NCBI GenBank assembly: GCA_021647265.1
Contig: JAKIVA010000004.1
Coordinates: 25,725-89,724, forward strand
Direction: 5' to 3'
Length of the DNA: 64,000 bases
Origin: Lutibacter sp.
GTDB taxonomy: Bacteria > Bacteroidota > Bacteroidia > Flavobacteriales > Flavobacteriaceae
The notes under the pieces are model-generated. The model saw only the letters and a list, made by a program, of their open reading frames with translations. It was not told where the DNA came from and did no database searches. Of the stretch, positions 60,956-64,000 are shown piece by piece. Made by a program: the position numbers and the translations under genes. Numbering within the stretch: the stretch's first letter is position 1; the number at the start of each line of letters is the position of its first letter.

Positions 60956-62209
60956 TTAGTTCTTTTTGAAATCTCTCCCAGAAGGGCGTTCATAAATTTC
61001 AAGTTCAAAGTTTTTAGTAGCCGCAAACAAGTGATCAAAAATATCAGCCATAATGGCTTCGTATGTAGTCCAGACTTTATTTTTGCTGAAGGCGTAAATT
61101 TCAATTGGAACACCATATTCAGTTGGAGGTAATTGTCGTACCATACAAGTCATTTCGCTATTAACATTTGGATTGTGTTTTAGATATTGTTCTATATACG
61201 CCCTAAACACACCTATATTGGTCAAATGCCTACCGTTAATTAGTTCTGATTTATCTACATTGTTTTTTTCATTATAACTGCTAATTACTTTTTGCTTACC
61301 TTCAATATAATTAGTAATTAAGTGATATTTTTTAAATTGCTCTAACATTTCATTTGAGCAAAATTTAATACTGTCAATTTTAATATTCAAAGCCCTTTTG
61401 ATACGCCTACCATCAGACTCCTCCATACCTCTCCAGTTTGTAAATGAATCAGAGATAAATGAATATGTTGGAATTGTAGTTATTGTTTTATCAAAATTTT
61501 GAACTTTGATAGTGGTTAAATTAATCTCAATAACATCTCCATCGGCTCCATAATTTGATACAGTAACCCAGTCACCAACACGTACCATGTTATTCCCCGA
61601 AAGTTGTATGCTTGCTACGAAACCTAAAATACTATCTTTAAAAATTAACAATATAATTGCAGCCATTGCACCAATACCACTCAACAAAAACAATGGGTTT
61701 TTATTGATTAGAATTGAGATTATAAGAATGCCCGCAATTGAGTATACTATTATTTTTGCTAGTTGACTAAAACTATAAAGAGGCTTGTCTTTAAATCGCT
61801 CAATATTGGAAAGAATTTCAGTTGCAGAATTTAAAAGTGAACTGAATATTTCAACAGCTACAAGAATAATAAAAATAGATGTAATACCTGTTAGAAATGG
61901 TACTATAAACGAAAAATCAGCAAATATTATGGGGGTGTAATAATTGAATAAGACTGCCGGTAAAAGACGTGAAACAGAGTTTATTACTTTTTTATTAAAA
62001 ATAATATCATCCCATAGCGTTTTTGTTTTCAAGGTTACTTTAGGAATAGTATAATTAAATATTTTTTTACTAAGCCACCATACAAATAAACACAGTGCGA
62101 TAAGTAATGAAAATAAAATGATTGTTCTGGGGATATAAACACTATCAGCATCTATATTTAAACTATTAATCAATAGATTGTCAACCCAATTTGTAAAATC
62201 AAAACTCAT
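60956..62209 (-). CDS. Mechanosensitive ion channel, YbdG/MscS-like
   Basis: A 417-residue inner-membrane protein. About five N-terminal helices precede the MscS core: the pore-helix region SGIGAMAAIILLIFKDSILGFVASIQL (residues about 176-202) and the beta domain GNNMVRVGDWVTVSNYGADGDVIEINLTTIKVQNFDKTITTIPT (about 204-247). The GADGDV and KVQNFDKT segments and SDSFTNWRGM match the YbdG type, a low-conductance channel involved in osmotic stress. It lies 27 bases downstream of metK on the same strand, so it is probably in the metK transcript, which begins with a SAM-sensing leader. Confidence 0.92.
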   Translation of the reverse strand: MSFDFTNWVDNLLINSLNIDADSVYIPRTIILFSLLIALCLFVWWLSKKIFNYTIPKVTLKTKTLWDDIIFNKKVINSVSRLLPAVLFNYYTPIIFADFSFIVPFLTGITSIFIILVAVEIFSSLLNSATEILSNIERFKDKPLYSFSQLAKIIVYSIAGILIISILINKNPLFLLSGIGAMAAIILLIFKDSILGFVASIQLSGNNMVRVGDWVTVSNYGADGDVIEINLTTIKVQNFDKTITTIPTYSFISDSFTNWRGMEESDGRRIKRALNIKIDSIKFCSNEMLEQFKKYHLITNYIEGKQKVISSYNEKNNVDKSELINGRHLTNIGVFRAYIEQYLKHNPNVNSEMTCMVRQLPPTEYGVPIEIYAFSKNKVWTTYEAIMADIFDHLFAATKNFELEIYERPSGRDFKKN

Positions 62210-62236
62210 AAGTAAAAAATATTTAATATTGTTTTT

Positions 62237-63493
62237 TTACAAGCCAAAAGCTTCTTTTATTTTAGCTACATAATCTAATTTTTCCCATGTGAATAACTCT
62301 ACATCTACTATTTTTTCTGTTCCATCAACATTTTTAAACGTTTTGGTTACTGTTTCATTTTTACGCCCCATATGTCCATAAGCAGCTGTTTCTAAGTACA
62401 TAGGTTGACGTAATTTTAAACGTTTTTCAATGGCGGCAGGTCTCATATCAAATAACATTGATATAATTTCAGCAATCTCTCCATCTGATTTTTTAATATT
62501 GGAGGTTCCGTAAGTATTTACATAAATCCCCATAGGTTTAACAACTCCAATGGCATAAGAAACCTGAATTAAAATTTCACTAGCAACACCTGCAGCAACT
62601 AAATTTTTAGCTATATGACGTGTGGCATAGGCCGCACTTCTATCTACTTTACTAGGGTCTTTTCCAGAAAAAGCACCTCCTCCATGAGCTCCTTTTCCTC
62701 CATAAGTATCCACAATAATTTTTCGGCCTGTTAATCCAGTATCTCCATGAGGACCTCCAATTACAAATTTACCTGTTGGATTTACGTGATAAATAATAGC
62801 ATCATTGAATAAAACTTTTATGGAAGTAGGTAACTTAGCAATAACTCTAGGAATTAAAATAGTGATAACATCGTTTTTAATCTTCGTTAACATGGCTTCG
62901 TCATTAGGCCCAAAATCATCATGTTGTGTTGAAACCACAATATCCTTAATTCTTAAAGGTATATTGTCATCACTATATTCAATGGTAACCTGACTTTTAG
63001 AATCTGGGCGTAAATAAGAGAGTTCTTTATTTTCTTTACGTAACTCAGCCAATTCTATTAATATTTTATGACTTAAATCTAGCGCTAAAGGCATATAGTT
63101 TTCAGTTTCATTGGTAGCGTAACCAAACATCATTCCTTGGTCTCCTGCTCCTTGCTGTTCTTTAGAATCTCTATCAACTCCTTGATTAATATCTTGTGAT
63201 TGTTCGTGAATTGAAGAAAATACCCCACAAGAATTTCCATCAAACATATATTCACTTTTGGTATAACCAATTTTATTAATAACATCTCTGGCTATTTTTT
63301 GAACATCCAAATAAGTTTTAGATTTTACTTCTCCAGCCAAAATAACCTGTCCTGTAGTAACTAAGGTTTCACAGGCAATTTTAGAATTTTTATCAAAAGC
63401 TAAAAAGTTATCAACTAAGGCATCTGAAATTTGATCAGCAACTTTATCGGGGTGCCCTTCTGAAACAGATTCTGAGGTAAATAAATATGACAT
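62237..63493 (-). CDS. metK: S-adenosylmethionine synthetase
   Basis: Makes SAM from methionine and ATP. The 418-residue protein has SESVSEGHPDKVADQISDA with the ATP-binding histidine, the GAGDQGMMFGYA loop, FVIGGPHGDTGLTGRKIIVDTYGG, and GGGAFSGKDPSKVDRSAAYATRH, the family signatures. It is about 35 residues longer than E. coli MetK because of loops around LAELRKENKELSYLRPDSK. Transcription starts near 63626, giving a leader of about 130 bases that contains a SAM-II-like aptamer. Confidence 0.97.
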   Translation of the reverse strand: MSYLFTSESVSEGHPDKVADQISDALVDNFLAFDKNSKIACETLVTTGQVILAGEVKSKTYLDVQKIARDVINKIGYTKSEYMFDGNSCGVFSSIHEQSQDINQGVDRDSKEQQGAGDQGMMFGYATNETENYMPLALDLSHKILIELAELRKENKELSYLRPDSKSQVTIEYSDDNIPLRIKDIVVSTQHDDFGPNDEAMLTKIKNDVITILIPRVIAKLPTSIKVLFNDAIIYHVNPTGKFVIGGPHGDTGLTGRKIIVDTYGGKGAHGGGAFSGKDPSKVDRSAAYATRHIAKNLVAAGVASEILIQVSYAIGVVKPMGIYVNTYGTSNIKKSDGEIAEIISMLFDMRPAAIEKRLKLRQPMYLETAAYGHMGRKNETVTKTFKNVDGTEKIVDVELFTWEKLDYVAKIKEAFGL

Positions 63494-63567
63494 AATTTTA
63501 ATTTATTATTAATTAAATTAAGAGGTCTGATTTTGATTGCTTTGGTCGTCTAAAGAAGTAAATAATT

Positions 63568-63620
63568 ACTGCTTTAGCATTTTTTAACGAGGTTGCAATC
63601 AGTTCAAATCCTTCCTCTCA
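63568..63620 (-). ncRNA. SAM-II (SAM-alpha)-like riboswitch in the metK leader
   Basis: On the minus strand the leader reads GAGG, then GGATTTGAACTGATTGCAA, then CCTCGTTAAAAAATGCTAAAGC. The P1 stem is GAGG/CCTC, and the conserved GATTTG, TTGCA, CGTTAAA and GCTAAA blocks occur in the order and spacing of the SAM-II class. The aptamer begins a few bases after the predicted transcription start, as usual for this compact pseudoknot. Identification is by eye from memory of the consensus. Confidence 0.78.
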
Positions 63621-63631
63621 AATATTGAGTG

Positions 63632-63665
63632 CAAATTTACAAAAACTTAAAATCATAAAAAACAA
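63632..63665 (-). promoter_or_regulatory. Promoter of metK (TTG-N23-TAAATTTG)
   Basis: Minus-strand TTG at 63663-63665 and TAAATTTG at 63632-63639, with a 23-base spacer. It places the transcription start around 63626, immediately upstream of the SAM-II-like aptamer. Confidence 0.7.
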
Positions 63666-63690
63666 AAAGTGATTTTTATTTCAAAAAGTA

Positions 63691-63721
63691 TTGTATGAGA
63701 AAAAATTAATACGTTACTTTG
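63691..63721 (+). promoter_or_regulatory. Promoter of the SAM-I-controlled gene (TTG-N20-TTACTTTG)
   Basis: TTG at 63691-63693, a 20-base spacer and TTACTTTG at 63714-63721 (one mismatch to TAnnTTTG). The aptamer begins 30 bases downstream. Confidence 0.65.
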
Positions 63722-63750
63722 CGCCACAGTTCATAAACTTATTGACTATT

Positions 63751-63847
63751 GTTATCAAGAAAGGCAGAGGGAATAGACCCTGTGAAGCCTTAGCAACCCT
63801 TTATTTTATAGAGAAGGTGCTAAATTCTACCAATTTGGATAGATAAC
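63751..63847 (+). ncRNA. SAM-I (S-box) riboswitch aptamer
   Basis: P1 is closed by GTTATC (63751-63756) and GATAAC (63842-63847). The conserved S-box core is plain: ATCAAGA, then GCAGAGGGA with ACCCTGTGAAGCC, TAGCAACC, and AAGGTGCTAAATTC. Downstream, AATTAC/GTAATT (63853-63869) followed by a T-rich stretch may be part of the expression platform. It regulates the gene starting at 63951. Confidence 0.93.
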
Positions 63848-63950
63848 CACGCAATTACTTCACGTAATTTTCTGCATTTTTTCATAACAATTTTATTTAA
63901 GTACATCAAGCCAACTATTTTGGATATTGATAATTTTTAAATAATAATTG

Positions 63951-64000
63951 ATGAATCAATTAAAATATTTAACCATACAAAATTTTATTTCTGAAAAAGG
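63951..64000 (+). CDS. Methionine-pathway gene, probably homoserine O-acetyltransferase (partial, 5-prime end)
   Basis: Only 16 codons are visible (MNQLKYLTIQNFISEKG in one open frame) before the window ends. The short start resembles that of flavobacterial MetX-type homoserine acetyltransferases, and the SAM-I riboswitch directly upstream makes a methionine-biosynthesis or transport gene almost certain. The metX call itself is an inference from few residues. Confidence 0.45.
   Translation, partial: MNQLKYLTIQNFISEK

Larger units (their letters stand above)
63494..63950. other. 457-base divergent region with two SAM-riboswitch leaders
   Basis: No protein gene. From left to right it holds the metK leader with a SAM-II-like aptamer (minus), the metK promoter, about 25 bases of spacer, the promoter of the right-hand gene (plus), a SAM-I aptamer and its expression platform. 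Each element is listed separately. Confidence 0.75.

Noticed and set aside
1..64000. tRNA, rRNA, tmRNA, CRISPR arrays, transposases, integrases and phage genes
   Set aside because: I looked through all gaps and found no cloverleaf, no array of spaced direct repeats and no mobile-element protein. The holin-family gene at 17107 is a chromosomal membrane protein without phage neighbours.

Overview
The window is AT-rich, densely coded chromosomal DNA of a marine-type member of the Bacteroidota, most likely family Flavobacteriaceae. The evidence is gliding genes gldB and gldC, a PorP/SprF-type protein of type IX secretion, Bacteroidota-only families (HYC_CC_PP, DUF6089, DUF5686, 2TM), a FolK-deoxynucleoside kinase fusion, a CHC2-less DnaG, and promoters of the TTG-N(16-23)-TAnnTTTG type. 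I saw no rRNA, tRNA, CRISPR array, prophage or transposase gene. Most of the window is conserved core genome.

Layout. 1-5.4 kb (minus strand): a copper/silver-type efflux block with a TolC-like channel (cut by the left edge), a large CusA-type RND pump, an HYC_CC_PP protein and a DUF302 protein. 5.6-7.5 kb: a small helix-turn-helix-like protein, PorP/SprF and a gamma carbonic anhydrase. 7.6-15.5 kb (minus): an outer-membrane biogenesis operon (DUF6089, uppS, bamA, two OmpH/Skp paralogues), murI, and a CBS protein with nadK. 15.5-31 kb: pdxJ, hydrolase, holin-like protein, tig, a DEAD-box helicase, an M1 peptidase, clpP-clpX, dnaG, nadE, gldB-gldC, folK-dNK and sppA. 31.6-38.4 kb: thyA and folA with two small genes between them, a nucleoside permease, a bifunctional nuclease, etfBA, and pdhB. 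38.5-46.2 kb: DUF5686, soluble and membrane pyrophosphatases, a second deoxynucleoside kinase and a YitT protein.

The accessory centrepiece is 46.3-58.3 kb. Seven genes on the minus strand (TonB receptor, GH63 mannosylglycerate-hydrolase-like enzyme, sodium/solute symporter, GH130 lipoprotein, sugar MFS transporter, glycerate 2-kinase, mannose-6-phosphate isomerase) face a divergent LacI-type regulator. A hydrolase that would release mannose and glycerate, next to a glycerate kinase and ManA, points to catabolism of 2-O-alpha-mannosylglycerate (digeneaside, a red-algal solute) or the related glucosylglycerate. A LacI-like operator candidate lies upstream of the TonB receptor gene.

The right end (58.4-64 kb) has an NfnAB/sulfide-dehydrogenase-like flavoprotein pair, a YbdG-type mechanosensitive channel and metK. 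The 457-base gap beyond metK appears to hold two different SAM riboswitch classes in divergent orientation: a SAM-II-like aptamer in the metK leader (minus) and a SAM-I (S-box) aptamer (plus) in front of a gene cut by the right edge, probably metX.

Intergenic regions also carry diverged copies of short palindromic repeats and several perfect palindromes that look like operators. All functional names come from reading motifs and gene context by eye; no database search was run.
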